Assembly (NCBI RefSeq): GCF_000176015.1 | Contig: NZ_ACYY01000005.1 | Span: 62,001 to 126,000, forward strand | Source: Rhodobacter ferrooxidans | GTDB taxonomy: Bacteria > Pseudomonadota > Alphaproteobacteria > Rhodobacterales > Rhodobacteraceae | Direction of reading: 5' to 3' | Length of the DNA stretch: 64,000 nucleotides | Part shown: positions 10,418-20,321 of the stretch, one piece after another | How positions within the stretch are numbered: the stretch's first letter is position 1 | How the letters are laid out: every line of letters begins with the position of its first letter | Notes under the pieces: generated by a model | Databases searched by the model: none | Told to the model about the DNA's origin: nothing | The model's input: the letters and a program-made list of their open reading frames with translations, nothing else | Translations under genes and position numbers: made by a program

Positions 10418-11935
10418 ATGCGCGTCCTGGCCCAAATGCCGCTTCTGGTCATCCTGATGGCGATTGCATCGGTCGTGATGTATCTGCCGGCGGCCCATGC
10501 CCTTGCGCTCGGGCAATTTCCGGTCGCGCGGGCGTTCTTCTATTCCGGCACCTTCCTTTTGATCATCACCGGGCTGGTGGCGCTGGCCACGGCCAGTGGC
10601 CGCTGGCGCGATGACAGCCGCAACCATCTGGTGGCGCTGCTGGCGGCTTATCTGGTGCTACCGGTGATGCTGGCGCTGCCGTTCTTGCTGGCCGTCAAGG
10701 ATACCAGTTTCCTGAATTCCTGGTTCGAGATGCTGTCGTCGTTCACCACCACCGGGGCCACGCTTTACGACACGCCGGGGCGGCTGCCCGACACGCTGCA
10801 TCTGTGGCGGGCGCTGGTGGGCTGGCTGGGCGGGTTTTATGTGCTGCTGATGGCGGTGGCGGTGCTGGCGCCGCTGAACCTGGGCGGCATCGAGGTGCTG
10901 ACCGGCAATGCGCCGGGGCGGGGCGCACCGGGGGCGGCACAGTTCGGCCATGGCGCCGATGCCTCACACCGGATCGCCCGGCAGGCGATGGTGCTGTTTC
11001 CGGCCTACGGTGGGTTGACGCTGGTGCTGTGGGCGCTGCTGGCGCTGGCGGGCGAGACCGGGCTGGTGGCGCTGTGCCATGCGATGGCCACGCTTTCGAC
11101 CTCGGGCATCTCGCCGGTGGCGGGGTTGTCGGGATCATCCTCGGGGCTGGCGGGCGAGGGGCTGATCTTCCTGTTCCTGATCTTTGGCGTCACCCGCAGG
11201 GCACTGCCGGGGGCGGCACTGTTCGACCGCGACGCTTCGGTTTTTCGCGACCCCGAGGTGCGGATGGCGATGACCATCGTCGGGGTGGTGACGCTGGTGC
11301 TGTTCCTGCGGCACTGGCTGGGGGCCATCGAACTGGCCGAGGGCCAGGATTTGCCGGGTTTCCTGCACGCGCTGTGGGGGGCTGCCTTCACCACGCTGTC
11401 GTTCCTGACCACCACCGGCTTTGCCTCGACCGACTGGGTATCGTCGCGCACCTGGTCGGGGCTTGGCACGCCGGGGATGATCTTGCTGGGGCTGGCGATT
11501 GTCGGTGGCGGCGTGGCCACCACGGCGGGCGGGGTCAAGCTGCTGCGGGTCTATGCGCTGTTCCGCCATGGCGAGCGCGAACTGGAGCGGTTGATCCATC
11601 CCAACTCGGTCGGCGGCTCCGGGCCTGCGGCGCGGCGGTTGCGGCGCGAGGGCGCCTATGTCGCCTGGGTGTTCTTCGTGCTGTTCGCGCTGTCGATCGG
11701 GCTGATCATGGCAGCGCTGTCGCTGACCGGAATTTCGTTCGAGCCGGGGCTGATACTGGCCCTGTCGGCGCTGACCACCACCGGGCCGCTGGCGCAGATG
11801 GCGGGGGAAACCCCGATCAGCTTTGCCGATCTGGACAGCAGTGCCAAGCTGATTCTGGGCTTTGCCATGGTGCTGGGCCGGATGGAAACCCTGGCCATTC
11901 TGGCGCTGCTGGCACCCGGCAACTGGCGACGCTGA
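10418..11935 (+). CDS. trkH: Trk potassium-uptake channel protein TrkH
   Basis: Integral membrane potassium translocator of 505 aa with about ten to twelve hydrophobic segments. Selectivity-filter-like P loops can be read as SSFTTTGATLYD (about residue 108), TLSTSGISPV, SFLTTTGFAST and ALTTTGPLAQ, the four loops expected of the Trk/Ktr fold. It immediately follows trkA and presumably forms one transport unit with it. Confidence 0.96.
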   Translation: MRVLAQMPLLVILMAIASVVMYLPAAHALALGQFPVARAFFYSGTFLLIITGLVALATASGRWRDDSRNHLVALLAAYLVLPVMLALPFLLAVKDTSFLNSWFEMLSSFTTTGATLYDTPGRLPDTLHLWRALVGWLGGFYVLLMAVAVLAPLNLGGIEVLTGNAPGRGAPGAAQFGHGADASHRIARQAMVLFPAYGGLTLVLWALLALAGETGLVALCHAMATLSTSGISPVAGLSGSSSGLAGEGLIFLFLIFGVTRRALPGAALFDRDASVFRDPEVRMAMTIVGVVTLVLFLRHWLGAIELAEGQDLPGFLHALWGAAFTTLSFLTTTGFASTDWVSSRTWSGLGTPGMILLGLAIVGGGVATTAGGVKLLRVYALFRHGERELERLIHPNSVGGSGPAARRLRREGAYVAWVFFVLFALSIGLIMAALSLTGISFEPGLILALSALTTTGPLAQMAGETPISFADLDSSAKLILGFAMVLGRMETLAILALLAPGNWRR

Positions 11936-12077
11936 CCGCGCAGGGCGGCGGGTTATGTAACGGACTGTTTTTTGGGCTGGAATCTGGCGACAAGCCGTTT
12001 CATACTGAAATCAGGCGCTGGGAACGCGACTGCTACCTCCAGGGCAAGAAACGCGCGACAAAAAAAGGCAAGAACCA

Positions 12078-12311
12078 ATGGCAGCCGATAAACAGAATTT
12101 GCAGGACGCCTTTCTGAACCATGTGCGCAAGGCGAAGGTTCCGGTCACGATCTTTCTGATCAACGGGGTGAAGCTGCAGGGCGTCATCACCTGGTTTGAC
12201 AATTTCTGCGTGCTGTTGCGCCGCGATGGCCAGTCGCAGCTTGTTTACAAGCACGCGATTTCCACCATCATGCCGGGCGCGCCGATCAGCCTTTACGAGG
12301 GGGAAGACTGA
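12078..12311 (+). CDS. hfq: RNA chaperone Hfq
   Basis: Sm-like hexameric RNA chaperone of 77 aa that pairs sRNAs with mRNAs. The Sm1 motif runs through [15 protein letters not shown], with FDNFCVLL after it. Sm2 is YKHAISTI, including the conserved KH. The C-terminal tail is very short (PISLYEGED), typical of alphaproteobacterial Hfq. A 140-nt leader separates it from trkH. A GAGGGGGAAGA tract overlaps its last codons and probably serves hflX. Confidence 0.98.
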   Translation: MAADKQNLQDAFLNHVRKAKVPVTIFLINGVKLQGVITWFDNFCVLLRRDGQSQLVYKHAISTIMPGAPISLYEGED

Positions 12312-12424
12312 TCTCCGATCCGTCTGACCCAGATCTTCCCGATGATGCGGATGATGACTTTGCCCTGCCCGACGGCAGCGGCATCGACGCCTATGAAACC
12401 GCCGAGGCCGCCACCCGCGCCTAT

Positions 12425-13663
12425 GTGCTGCACCCCGACCTGAGGGCCGACCGCGAGCGGCGTCTGGCCGAGAACGGGCTGGCCGAGGCGGTGGCTTTGG
12501 CCGCAGCCCTGCCCAATCTGGAGGTTGTGGGTTCCGAAGTGGTGCGCGTCGGGCGGATGCAGCCCGGCACGCTGTTCGGCTCGGGCAAGGTCGATGAGCT
12601 GAAGGCGCGGTTTGCCGCACTGGAGGTTGATCTGGTGCTGGTCGATGGGCCGGTCAGCCCGGTGCAGCAGCGCAATCTGGAAAAGGCCTGGGGCGTCAAG
12701 CTGCTGGACCGCACCGGCTTGATCCTCGAGATTTTTGCCGACCGCGCCCGCACCCGTGAAGGGGTGATGCAGGTCGAACTGGCGGCGCTGTCCTATCAGC
12801 GCACCCGTCTGGTGCGGGCCTGGACCCACCTGGAACGCCAGCGCGGTGGCTTCGGTTTCGTCGGCGGCCCCGGCGAGACCCAGATCGAGGCCGACCGCCG
12901 GGCGATCGACGATCAGGTGATCCGCATCAAGAGACAACTGGAAAAGGTTGTAAAGACACGCGAATTGCACCGCGCCGCCCGCCGCCGGGTGCCGTTTCCG
13001 CTGGTGGCCTTGGTCGGCTACACCAACGCCGGAAAATCGACGCTGTTCAACCGCATGACCGGCGCCGAGGTGCTGGCAAAGGACATGCTGTTTGCCACTT
13101 TGGACCCGACGATGCGTGGTCTGGTGCTGCCCTCGGGGCGCAAGATCATCATCTCGGACACCGTGGGCTTCATTTCCGACCTGCCGACGCAACTGGTGGC
13201 GGCGTTCCGCGCCACGCTGGAGGAGGTGCTGGAGGCCGACCTGATCCTGCATGTGCGCGACATTTCCCACCCCGAAAGTGCCGAACAGGCGGCGGATGTG
13301 GCGAAGATATTGGCGGCATTGGGGGTCAAGGCTGCGACGCCGCAGATCGAGATCTGGAACAAGCTGGATCTGGTGCAGGGGGCGATGCGCGACGGGCTGG
13401 TGCAGCAGGCGCAGGGCCGCGACGGGGTGATGGCGCTGTCGGCGCTGACCGGCGAGGGATTGCCGGAATTGCTGGAGGCGATCAGCCGGGCGTTTGACGA
13501 GGCGAAATCCGATCTGCGGCTGACCTTGCCGTTCAGCGAGGGTCGCCGCCACGCCTGGCTGCATGCCGAGGGCGTGGTGCTGGCCGAGACGCAAACCGAG
13601 GACGGCTGGCAGATCGACCTGCGCTGGACCGCCCGGCAGGAACAGCGTTACCGCGAATTTTAA
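12425..13663 (+). CDS. hflX: Ribosome-splitting GTPase HflX
   Basis: GTPase of at least 412 aa that splits stalled or hibernating ribosomes. The N-terminal HflX domain includes GTLFGSGKVDEL. It is followed by the coiled GGFGFVGGPGETQIEADRR region and the G domain with G1 GYTNAGKST, G3 DTVGFI and G4 NKLD. The coordinate given is the first conventional start (GTG), but the frame is open upstream to the hfq stop. The family normally has several more residues before the LHPD motif, and the only good Shine-Dalgarno sequence is at the hfq stop. The true start may therefore be a CTG at 12308. Gene identity is certain; the start is not. Confidence 0.93.
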   Translation: MLHPDLRADRERRLAENGLAEAVALAAALPNLEVVGSEVVRVGRMQPGTLFGSGKVDELKARFAALEVDLVLVDGPVSPVQQRNLEKAWGVKLLDRTGLILEIFADRARTREGVMQVELAALSYQRTRLVRAWTHLERQRGGFGFVGGPGETQIEADRRAIDDQVIRIKRQLEKVVKTRELHRAARRRVPFPLVALVGYTNAGKSTLFNRMTGAEVLAKDMLFATLDPTMRGLVLPSGRKIIISDTVGFISDLPTQLVAAFRATLEEVLEADLILHVRDISHPESAEQAADVAKILAALGVKAATPQIEIWNKLDLVQGAMRDGLVQQAQGRDGVMALSALTGEGLPELLEAISRAFDEAKSDLRLTLPFSEGRRHAWLHAEGVVLAETQTEDGWQIDLRWTARQEQRYREF

Positions 13664-13780
13664 TGAAATAGTTCCCAGGGTCCTGCGGCTTTTAAAGCGA
13701 ACGTAAGGTTCGCTGCACGAGGTTGAGAGCGTTGCTGCCCCACGATGGGGCGGACCGATTTTCAACCGATGGGTTCCCGA

Positions 13781-14344
13781 ATGAAACGCACTGTCATCGC
13801 AATCCTGCTGCTGTCGGCCGTTCCGGCGGCGGCTGACGATTTCACCCCGGCGCTGCAAGGCTTTCTTGGCAGCGATATCGCCGGCTGGGCCAACGATCCG
13901 GCGCTGGTGGCGGCGATCCGCGCCCAGAACGCCACCACCGGCAGCTATGATCAGGCGACGATCGACGCCATGGATGCGCAATGGCGCAGCGAAGTGTCGG
14001 CCGCCGATTCCGCGCTGGTGGGCGGCGTGCTGCACAATCCGGCCGCCGATTTCCTGCGCACCAAGGTGGCCGATTCGGGCGGCAAGATCACCGAAGCCTT
14101 CATCACCGACGCCAAGGGGCTGAACGTCGCGGCCTCCGATCCGACCTCGGACTACTGGCAGGGCGACGAAGACAAGTTTTCCAAGGTCTATCCCGATCCG
14201 AAGGGCGTGTTCATTTCGGACGTCGAGATGGACGAATCCACCCAGCGCTATCAGGGCCAGATTTCGGTGACAGTGGCCGATCCGGCGACGGGCGAGGCCC
14301 TGGGCACGCTGACCATCGGCGTCGATGCCGAATCGCTGATCTGA
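13781..14344 (+). CDS. Secreted Cache-like protein next to chemoreceptor
   Basis: Protein of 187 aa with a clean signal peptide ([20 protein letters not shown], cleavage near residue 18) and no membrane anchor after it. The body contains [21 protein letters not shown] and ends in an [20 protein letters not shown] strand pattern. This recalls the PDC/Cache ligand-binding fold normally found in the periplasmic part of chemoreceptors. It lies 32 nt upstream of a methyl-accepting protein in the same direction. I infer a periplasmic sensory or binding partner for that receptor; the ligand is unknown. Confidence 0.75.
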   Translation: MKRTVIAILLLSAVPAAADDFTPALQGFLGSDIAGWANDPALVAAIRAQNATTGSYDQATIDAMDAQWRSEVSAADSALVGGVLHNPAADFLRTKVADSGGKITEAFITDAKGLNVAASDPTSDYWQGDEDKFSKVYPDPKGVFISDVEMDESTQRYQGQISVTVADPATGEALGTLTIGVDAESLI

Positions 14345-14376
14345 TCTGCCCCGGACCAATACAAAGGATGGCCGCC

Positions 14377-16155
14377 ATGTTTTCCCGACTGTTCAAAAAG
14401 CTGATCCCGCGCCGCACCTCGGTTTTCCTTCGGGCGCTGCTGATCATGGTGGTGACCAGCGGCATCGTGACGGCCGTGCTGTCGTGGAACGCCGCCACCC
14501 TGACCAGCCGGGTGGCGACCGATGGTCTGGTGCGGCTTGCTGACGAGGTGACGCAATCGCTGGCGGCGGGCACCACCGCCGCCATCAAGTTCCGCAAGGG
14601 CGACGACATCGCCCACGAAGTCGCAGCCGCGCTGCAGCGCACCGAGGGGGCGGCGGAACTGGCGGTGGCGTTTGATGCCAAGGGCGCGGTGATCACCGCG
14701 GTGCCGCCCGACCGCGCCGCCGATGCCGGTCTGCTTTCGGGTTTGATCTCGCAGGCGCTGGCGGACGGAACAGCGATCAACAGCGCCGACGGGTTGCAGC
14801 GGATCGAACTGGCGCGGTCGGGTGACGGCAAGGCCCTGGGCGGCATTGCCATCCTGTGGTCGGATGCCAGCCTGCAAGCGGCGATTTCGGCGGCAACCTG
14901 GCGGTCGCGCGGCATTGCGCTGGCGATCTTTGTCGCCTTGGCGATCCTCGCGGCCTTGGCGCTGCGCGCGATCATCGTGCTGCCGTTGCGCCGGGTGGAC
15001 CGGGCGATGGCCTCTGTGGCAGATGCACATTTCGACACCCGAGTGCCGGAAACCGCACGCGGTGACGAAATCGGCGAACTTGCGCGCAATCTTGACCACA
15101 TGCGCGAAAGTCTGGGTGCCGCGTCGGAAGCCGAAGCCTGCCAGCACCGTGCCGCCGACGAACAGGCGCGGGTGATCGAGGTGCTGCGCGGCACCATCGC
15201 CGCCCTTGCCGAGGGGCGCCTGAACTGCCGCATCGACGACGTGTTTCCCGCCGAATACGAACCGCTGCGGATCGACCTGAACCAGATGCTGGAGACGCTG
15301 TCGGGCACGCTGTCGGAAGTCGTGGCCGCCGCCGAGCGTATCCGCTCTGGTGCCGACAGCATCAGCCAATCGGCCGACGATCTGTCACACCGCACCGAGA
15401 ATCAGGCGGCAACGCTGGAGCAATCGGTGGCGGCGGTGGAACAGTTGTCGCAATCGGTGCGCTCGGTGGCCGATGACACCCGCAAGGTGGCGGTGATCGT
15501 GCAACGCACCCGCAGCGAGACCGAAAGCAGCTATGCCATCGTGCAAGAGGCGGTGGTAGCGATGTCGGATATCCGCAAATCCTCGGATCAGATTTCGCAC
15601 ATCATTTCGGTGATCGACGATATCGCGTTCCAGACCAACCTGCTGGCCCTGAACGCGGGCGTCGAGGCGGCGCGGGCGGGCGATGCCGGCCGCGGCTTTG
15701 CCGTGGTGGCCTCGGAAGTGCGGGCGCTGGCGCAGCGCACCTCGGACAGCGCGCGCGAGATCAAGACCCTGATCCAGAGCAGCGCCACCCAGGTGCTGAA
15801 CGGCGTCAATCTGGTGGACCGCACCGGCGAGGCGCTGACCTCGATCACCCGGGAATTCGCCGGGGTGGCCGATCTCGCGGGCGGCATCGCCACGGCAATC
15901 AGCAACCAGTCCACCAGTCTGGGCGAAGTGTCGCTGGGCATGGTGCAACTGGATCAGGTGACGCAGCAGAACGCCGGCATGGTCGAACAGGCCACGGTGC
16001 AGCATCACGCCATCCGGCAGGATGCCGAACATCTGGCCGAGATGGTGGCGCGGTTCAAGCTGGGCAACAGCATGCCCGCCAGCGTTACCGCGCTGCCGCA
16101 ACAAATGGCCGAGTTCCGGGCAAGGCCGCGGCAGCTTTACGGTCTGGCGTCCTGA
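14377..16155 (+). CDS. Methyl-accepting chemotaxis protein
   Basis: Chemoreceptor of 592 aa. It has an N-terminal helix (about 20-40), a modest periplasmic region to about 165, a second helix near 175-197, HAMP repeats to about 300, and a signalling domain. That domain holds the conserved hairpin tip, readable around [20 protein letters not shown] and [15 protein letters not shown]. The ATG at 14377 is chosen because AAAGGA lies 8 nt upstream; an in-frame ATG at 14368 has no such site. The C-terminus has no CheR-binding pentapeptide. It probably works with the secreted Cache-like protein immediately upstream. Confidence 0.95.
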   Translation: MFSRLFKKLIPRRTSVFLRALLIMVVTSGIVTAVLSWNAATLTSRVATDGLVRLADEVTQSLAAGTTAAIKFRKGDDIAHEVAAALQRTEGAAELAVAFDAKGAVITAVPPDRAADAGLLSGLISQALADGTAINSADGLQRIELARSGDGKALGGIAILWSDASLQAAISAATWRSRGIALAIFVALAILAALALRAIIVLPLRRVDRAMASVADAHFDTRVPETARGDEIGELARNLDHMRESLGAASEAEACQHRAADEQARVIEVLRGTIAALAEGRLNCRIDDVFPAEYEPLRIDLNQMLETLSGTLSEVVAAAERIRSGADSISQSADDLSHRTENQAATLEQSVAAVEQLSQSVRSVADDTRKVAVIVQRTRSETESSYAIVQEAVVAMSDIRKSSDQISHIISVIDDIAFQTNLLALNAGVEAARAGDAGRGFAVVASEVRALAQRTSDSAREIKTLIQSSATQVLNGVNLVDRTGEALTSITREFAGVADLAGGIATAISNQSTSLGEVSLGMVQLDQVTQQNAGMVEQATVQHHAIRQDAEHLAEMVARFKLGNSMPASVTALPQQMAEFRARPRQLYGLAS

Positions 16156-16209
16156 CCCCGCATCGCCCGGGCAACCGGAATGTCGATCGGCGCAAAGGCA
16201 AAAAGACCA

Positions 16210-16227
16210 GGGGCGCCGCGGCGCCCT
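16210..16227. terminator. GC hairpin between convergent genes
   Basis: A GGGCGCC...GGCGCCC palindrome followed by CTTTGG lies between the chemoreceptor stop (16155) and the convergent acylase stop (16232). With no long T-run on either strand it would be at best a weak bidirectional terminator. Confidence 0.45.
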
Positions 16228-16231
16228 TTGG

Positions 16232-18694
16232 CTATTGCGGCGTCAGATGGGTGATGCCGACGGCTGCGGCGCGGGCCAGTTCGGGGTCCAGCGACATCGG
16301 GATATACTCGCCCCGCCGCCACAGATCGCCCAGATCGTCGTAGAACCGCGACAACGGATGCCCCGACTGGCCGGTGGACAGGATGAACACCGAGGAATCC
16401 GGGTCGGCAAAGTCATAGACGCCGCGATAGCCGGCACCATGCACGTTCAGGAACGGCGCGGGCTCGGTGCCCTTGGTCAGCCCGCGCATCAGCGTCTGGT
16501 CGCCGCCCGAGGTCGATTGCCGCAGGTTGACGAAATAGCGCAAAAGCGGCGCGTCCCCCAGCACCGGATGATCCTGCGCCGCCTGATGCGCGTCGCCCCA
16601 GCGCCAGCTTTCGATGGCCGGACCATAGCTTTCGGTCAGCCGCAGCAGCGCCTCGTCCAGCGCCACCCGGGCGATGTCGGTGCAGGTCTCGATCGGCGAG
16701 GACTGGATGATGTCGCACCACACCCCGGCGCCATCGGTGTTGCGCAACACCCGCTCCAGAAACACCGGGTCGGGATGGGTGAAGATATCGGCCATCGGCC
16801 CGATCTCGTCGCGGATCAGCCGGTCGTTGAAGGCGCGCAGCCAGGCCATGTAGATCAGCGGCTCTGGCAGATGCTCGTTCATCTCGCCGTTCCAGTCGGC
16901 CAGCAGTTGCAGTGCCCGCTGCCGGGTGAATTCCGGCGTGCCGGTGGCCGCGGCCTCGCCGGTAAACCACAGATCGGCGCCGATCAGCGGCAGCAGGCTG
17001 CGGGCGGTGAAGCTGACGGTATCCAGCTGCGCCTCGATGAAGCTTTCGCGGGTGTGCACCTCGCGGGTTTTCATCAGGGTCAGCCACCGCTGGATGCGCT
17101 GGGTATCGCCCCAGGTGAAGGACACATGCTGCGGGAAGGGGCGGTCCACCGTCTTGTTGTTGGTGTTGCCCAGGATGCCGGTGCCGGGGTTCACCACCGA
17201 GGGGTTGTCGGCGTAGGGCAGCATCCCTTGCCAGCGGTTGCCGGCGATCCAGCCGGGGCTGGGCATCCGGCCTTGGGTCTGATGCGCCGGGTCGCGCCTG
17301 GGCATGGCGCCGACGGTCTGCAAGGCGATGCCCTGCGCATCGGCCAGCATCAGGTTCTGCGACGGTGCCACAAACAGGCTTCCCGCCTCGATCGCCTGCG
17401 CCACCGACCCCGCCTGCATCAGATGCAGCGCCGCGGTCATCGAGGTGTCGGCGGCGGAAAGCGCGGTCCAGGACAGCGTCGCCACGTCGCCCGCAGGGGT
17501 GATCGAGCCCAGATCGTGATGCGCGCCGGGCAGGATAGGGCCGTTGTCGGTCCACAGCAGGGTGATGGTCTCCGGGTCGGCATCCTTCACCGCGATGATC
17601 GAGCGGCGGCTCTCGAACCGTTTCCAGCCGTCCGGCGTGCGGTATTCGTCGGGATTGTCGGGGTTGACCTCTTCGATGAACAGATCCTGATCATCCAGAT
17701 AGGACGAGGTCAGCCCCCAGCCCAGCTTTTCCGAGCGGCCCAGCAGCACCAGCGGCGTGCCGGGCAGGGTGCCGCCGATCACGCCGCCCGATTGCAGTTG
17801 CAGCCGCGCCAGATACCAGATGGTCGGCGCGGTAAAGCCAAGATGCGGGTCATTGGCCAGCAGGCTGCCCCCCGCCGCCGAGCGGTTGGGCGCTGCCGCC
17901 CAGGCGTTCGACGCCCCACCAAACCCCCAGCGCGGAAAAGGCGACAGCGGGTCGGCCTCGGCCAGTTGCAACGGCGCCGGCGCGCCACCCAGACCCGGCA
18001 TCAGGCTGGCGAAATCGGGCAGGGCGGTCACGCCGGTGCCCGGATCATCGGGCAGAAGGTCGCGCAAACGGCTGTCGGGCAGGATCAGCGACATCCTTGC
18101 CCGCAGGATCTCGGCATCCATATGGGTCGAGGTTTGCAGCGCCATCAGTTTCAGGATGGCAATGCTGTCGGCTGGCTGCCAGGCAGCGATCTCGTTGGAG
18201 AAAAAGAAGAACTCCGGCGCGCCGCGGCCGCGGGCATCGGCGTTGACCTGATCTATCCAGGCGTTCACCCCCTTGGCATAGGCTCGCAGCGCCACGGTGG
18301 TCTCGGCGTCTTGAGCGGATACCGACTGCAACGACAGGTTGTAAATATCAAGCCGCCGCATCATCTCGTCGGTCTTGAGCGTGTGGGCGCCGAACACTTC
18401 GGAAAGCCGCCCCTGCGCCGTGCGGCGCAGCATGGTCATCTGCCACAGCCGGTCCTGGGCATGAACAAAGCCAAGCGCAAAGAACACGTCAGCGTCGGTC
18501 GCGCCAAAGATATGCGGCACATTGTCGTTGTTGCGCACGATCTCGACCGGGGCAGAGATGCCGGGCAGGGTGAAATCTTCGGCGTAGTCCGGCAGCGAGC
18601 GCGACAGGATATACCAGGCGATCAGCAGGCCCAGCAGGCTGAGCAGCACCAGCCCGGTGAAAAGCCGCAAGAGCCAACGGAAGACAAAGATCAT
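16232..18694 (-). CDS. Membrane-anchored penicillin acylase family Ntn-hydrolase
   Basis: Protein of 820 aa of the penicillin/acyl-homoserine-lactone acylase family (Ntn hydrolases that self-cleave and use an N-terminal Ser). One hydrophobic segment at residues 8-27 anchors the precursor in the inner membrane with its body in the periplasm. Family features: VEIVRNNDNVPHIFG, GFVHAQDRLWQMTMLRR, the autoprocessing site GGASNAWA (Ser nucleophile of the beta chain) and LLANDPHLGF. The start at 18694 (MIFVFRW) is preferred to upstream in-frame codons because it begins the membrane segment. The substrate could be beta-lactams, AHLs or other amides and cannot be told from sequence. Confidence 0.93.
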   Translation of the reverse strand: MIFVFRWLLRLFTGLVLLSLLGLLIAWYILSRSLPDYAEDFTLPGISAPVEIVRNNDNVPHIFGATDADVFFALGFVHAQDRLWQMTMLRRTAQGRLSEVFGAHTLKTDEMMRRLDIYNLSLQSVSAQDAETTVALRAYAKGVNAWIDQVNADARGRGAPEFFFFSNEIAAWQPADSIAILKLMALQTSTHMDAEILRARMSLILPDSRLRDLLPDDPGTGVTALPDFASLMPGLGGAPAPLQLAEADPLSPFPRWGFGGASNAWAAAPNRSAAGGSLLANDPHLGFTAPTIWYLARLQLQSGGVIGGTLPGTPLVLLGRSEKLGWGLTSSYLDDQDLFIEEVNPDNPDEYRTPDGWKRFESRRSIIAVKDADPETITLLWTDNGPILPGAHHDLGSITPAGDVATLSWTALSAADTSMTAALHLMQAGSVAQAIEAGSLFVAPSQNLMLADAQGIALQTVGAMPRRDPAHQTQGRMPSPGWIAGNRWQGMLPYADNPSVVNPGTGILGNTNNKTVDRPFPQHVSFTWGDTQRIQRWLTLMKTREVHTRESFIEAQLDTVSFTARSLLPLIGADLWFTGEAAATGTPEFTRQRALQLLADWNGEMNEHLPEPLIYMAWLRAFNDRLIRDEIGPMADIFTHPDPVFLERVLRNTDGAGVWCDIIQSSPIETCTDIARVALDEALLRLTESYGPAIESWRWGDAHQAAQDHPVLGDAPLLRYFVNLRQSTSGGDQTLMRGLTKGTEPAPFLNVHGAGYRGVYDFADPDSSVFILSTGQSGHPLSRFYDDLGDLWRRGEYIPMSLDPELARAAAVGITHLTPQ

Positions 18695-18774
18695 GGCGGG
18701 CCTGTTCTTGACGTTCGGGTTGCGATGGTTCCTAGTCCATCGCGCGCGGCGGGGCAATTGCGGGGAAAGCGGAT

Positions 18775-19641
18775 ATGGCGAAACTGGCGTTTCTGGGGCT
18801 GGGCGTGATGGGGTTTCCGATGGCCGGGCACCTGTTGGCCAAAGGGCATGCGGTCACGGTTTATAACCGCAGCCCGGCCAAGGCGGCGGCCTGGGTCGAA
18901 AAGCACGGTGGCACCTCTGCCGCAACGCCGGCGGCGGCGGCCAAGGGGGCAGAGGTGGTGCTGGCCTGTGTCGGCAATGACGACGATCTGCGCTCGGTCT
19001 GCCTTGGGCCGCAGGGGGCCTTTGCCGGCATGGCGCGGGGTGGCCTGTTCATCGACCACACCACGGTATCGGCGCAGGTGACGCGCGAACTGGCCGGGGT
19101 CGCCGCCGAAAGCGGCATCGGTTTTGTCGATGCACCGGTGTCGGGTGGCCAGGCGGGGGCGGAAAACGGCGTGCTTTCGGTGATGTGCGGCGGTGCGCCC
19201 GAGGATTATGCCCGGGCCGAGCCGGTGATTGCGGCCTACGCCCGGATCTGCCGCCGTTTGGGCGACAGCGGGGCCGGGCAACTGGCCAAGATGATGAACC
19301 AGATCTGCATTGCCGGGCTGATGCAGGGCCTGTCGGAAGCCCTGGCCTTTGGCGCCAAGGCGGGACTTGATGGCCGCGCCGTGGTCGAGGTGATTTCCCA
19401 AGGTGCGGCGGGCAGTTGGCAGATGGTCAACCGCCACGCCAACATGCTGGACGGCAAGTTCGACTACGGCTTTGCGGTGGATTGGATGCGCAAGGATCTG
19501 GGCATCTGTCTGGAAACCGCCGACCAGATCGGGGCCCGCCTGCCGGTCACCGCGCTGATCGACCAGTTCTACAAGGACGTGCAGCTGTTGGGCGGCGGCC
19601 GCGACGATACCTCGTCGCTGATCCGCCGCCTGTTACCCTAG
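18775..19641 (+). CDS. 3-hydroxyisobutyrate dehydrogenase-family reductase
   Basis: NAD(P)-dependent beta-hydroxyacid dehydrogenase of 288 aa. The Rossmann motif GLGVMGFPMAG is at residues 8-18, the substrate-loop DAPVSGGQAGAENG near 120, and the catalytic Lys lies in AGQLAKMMNQ near 170. It could be a tartronate-semialdehyde or 3-hydroxyisobutyrate reductase; no linked pathway genes decide this. It is divergent from the acylase gene, with 80 nt between starts. Confidence 0.9.
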   Translation: MAKLAFLGLGVMGFPMAGHLLAKGHAVTVYNRSPAKAAAWVEKHGGTSAATPAAAAKGAEVVLACVGNDDDLRSVCLGPQGAFAGMARGGLFIDHTTVSAQVTRELAGVAAESGIGFVDAPVSGGQAGAENGVLSVMCGGAPEDYARAEPVIAAYARICRRLGDSGAGQLAKMMNQICIAGLMQGLSEALAFGAKAGLDGRAVVEVISQGAAGSWQMVNRHANMLDGKFDYGFAVDWMRKDLGICLETADQIGARLPVTALIDQFYKDVQLLGGGRDDTSSLIRRLLP

Positions 19642-19654
19642 TAATATCAGGGCG

Positions 19655-20209
19655 TTACGGGATGATCCTCGTGTATTTCACGCCCGCCAGCGTCGCCCCG
19701 GCGATCAGGCCCGACTGACCGAAGACCAAGGCGATCACCGGGTCAAGCTCGGTGGTTTCCTTGCCAAGGCTGGCACCTTGTTCCGGCGTGGCATAGCGCA
19801 CGTCGGCGCCGACCGCCCAGCCGTTGGAACGGCGGAAATCACCCAGCGCCTTTTCGGTCATGAAGAACAGCGCATGGGCATATTGCTGCGCGCCGATCTG
19901 GAAGCCGAAGGTGGCCTTGGCGGTGGAGTAGTAATCCACCGTCACATCGTTGATCCGCAGCGCGCCGCGCCCGTAAGCGCCGCCGACGCCAAAGCCCGCC
20001 TCGGTGACCAGCGGCATGTAAAGCACACCAAAGGCCTTCTGCGCCAGATCGCGGGTGCCGGGATAGTTCTGGAACAGATAGTCGCGCGTCGCATCAACCC
20101 GACCGTCGATCGAGCCGCTGCCATTGCCGCCGACACCGTTGCCGCAGGCCGTCAGCACCAGTGCCGAACCGGTTGCCCCAAGAAAGCTGCGTCTGGAAAT
20201 TCCCGCCAT
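19655..20209 (-). CDS. Tat-exported SYLF/YSC84-domain lipoprotein
   Basis: Protein of 184 aa. The N-terminus combines a twin-arginine motif (SRRSFLG) with a lipobox (LVLTAC), so it is probably exported folded through Tat and then lipidated. The rest matches the SYLF (YSC84-like) lipid-binding domain: FGVLYMPLVTEAGFGVGGAYGRGAL, then a central TKATFGFQIGAQQYAHALFFMT-like strand region (here with STAKATFGFQ) and the glycine-rich end GLIAGATLAGVKYTRI. The domain is known to bind membranes or phosphoinositides in eukaryotes; its bacterial function is unclear. The start at 20209 is chosen because it gives the intact signal peptide. Confidence 0.85.
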   Translation of the reverse strand: MAGISRRSFLGATGSALVLTACGNGVGGNGSGSIDGRVDATRDYLFQNYPGTRDLAQKAFGVLYMPLVTEAGFGVGGAYGRGALRINDVTVDYYSTAKATFGFQIGAQQYAHALFFMTEKALGDFRRSNGWAVGADVRYATPEQGASLGKETTELDPVIALVFGQSGLIAGATLAGVKYTRIIP

Positions 20210-20321
20210 CTGTCTGCCCTTTATGCCTCGCCAAAGGGGCTCTGCGGCCCCGTTACCCCAGATATAGCGGTTTTTCGCAGCCTTGTCATGTATCTTGGCA
20301 TCATCGGCAAGCGTTTGCCGA

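Noticed and set aside
12293-14359. Long minus-strand open frame of about 690 codons
   Set aside because: It runs antisense through hflX, an intergenic gap and the Cache-like gene, with low-complexity His/Arg/Gln-rich sequence typical of GC-rich shadows.
16022-18808. Very long open frame on the plus strand (about 900 codons)
   Set aside because: It lies exactly antisense to the penicillin acylase gene, has no recognisable domain, and is expected from high-GC third-position bias.
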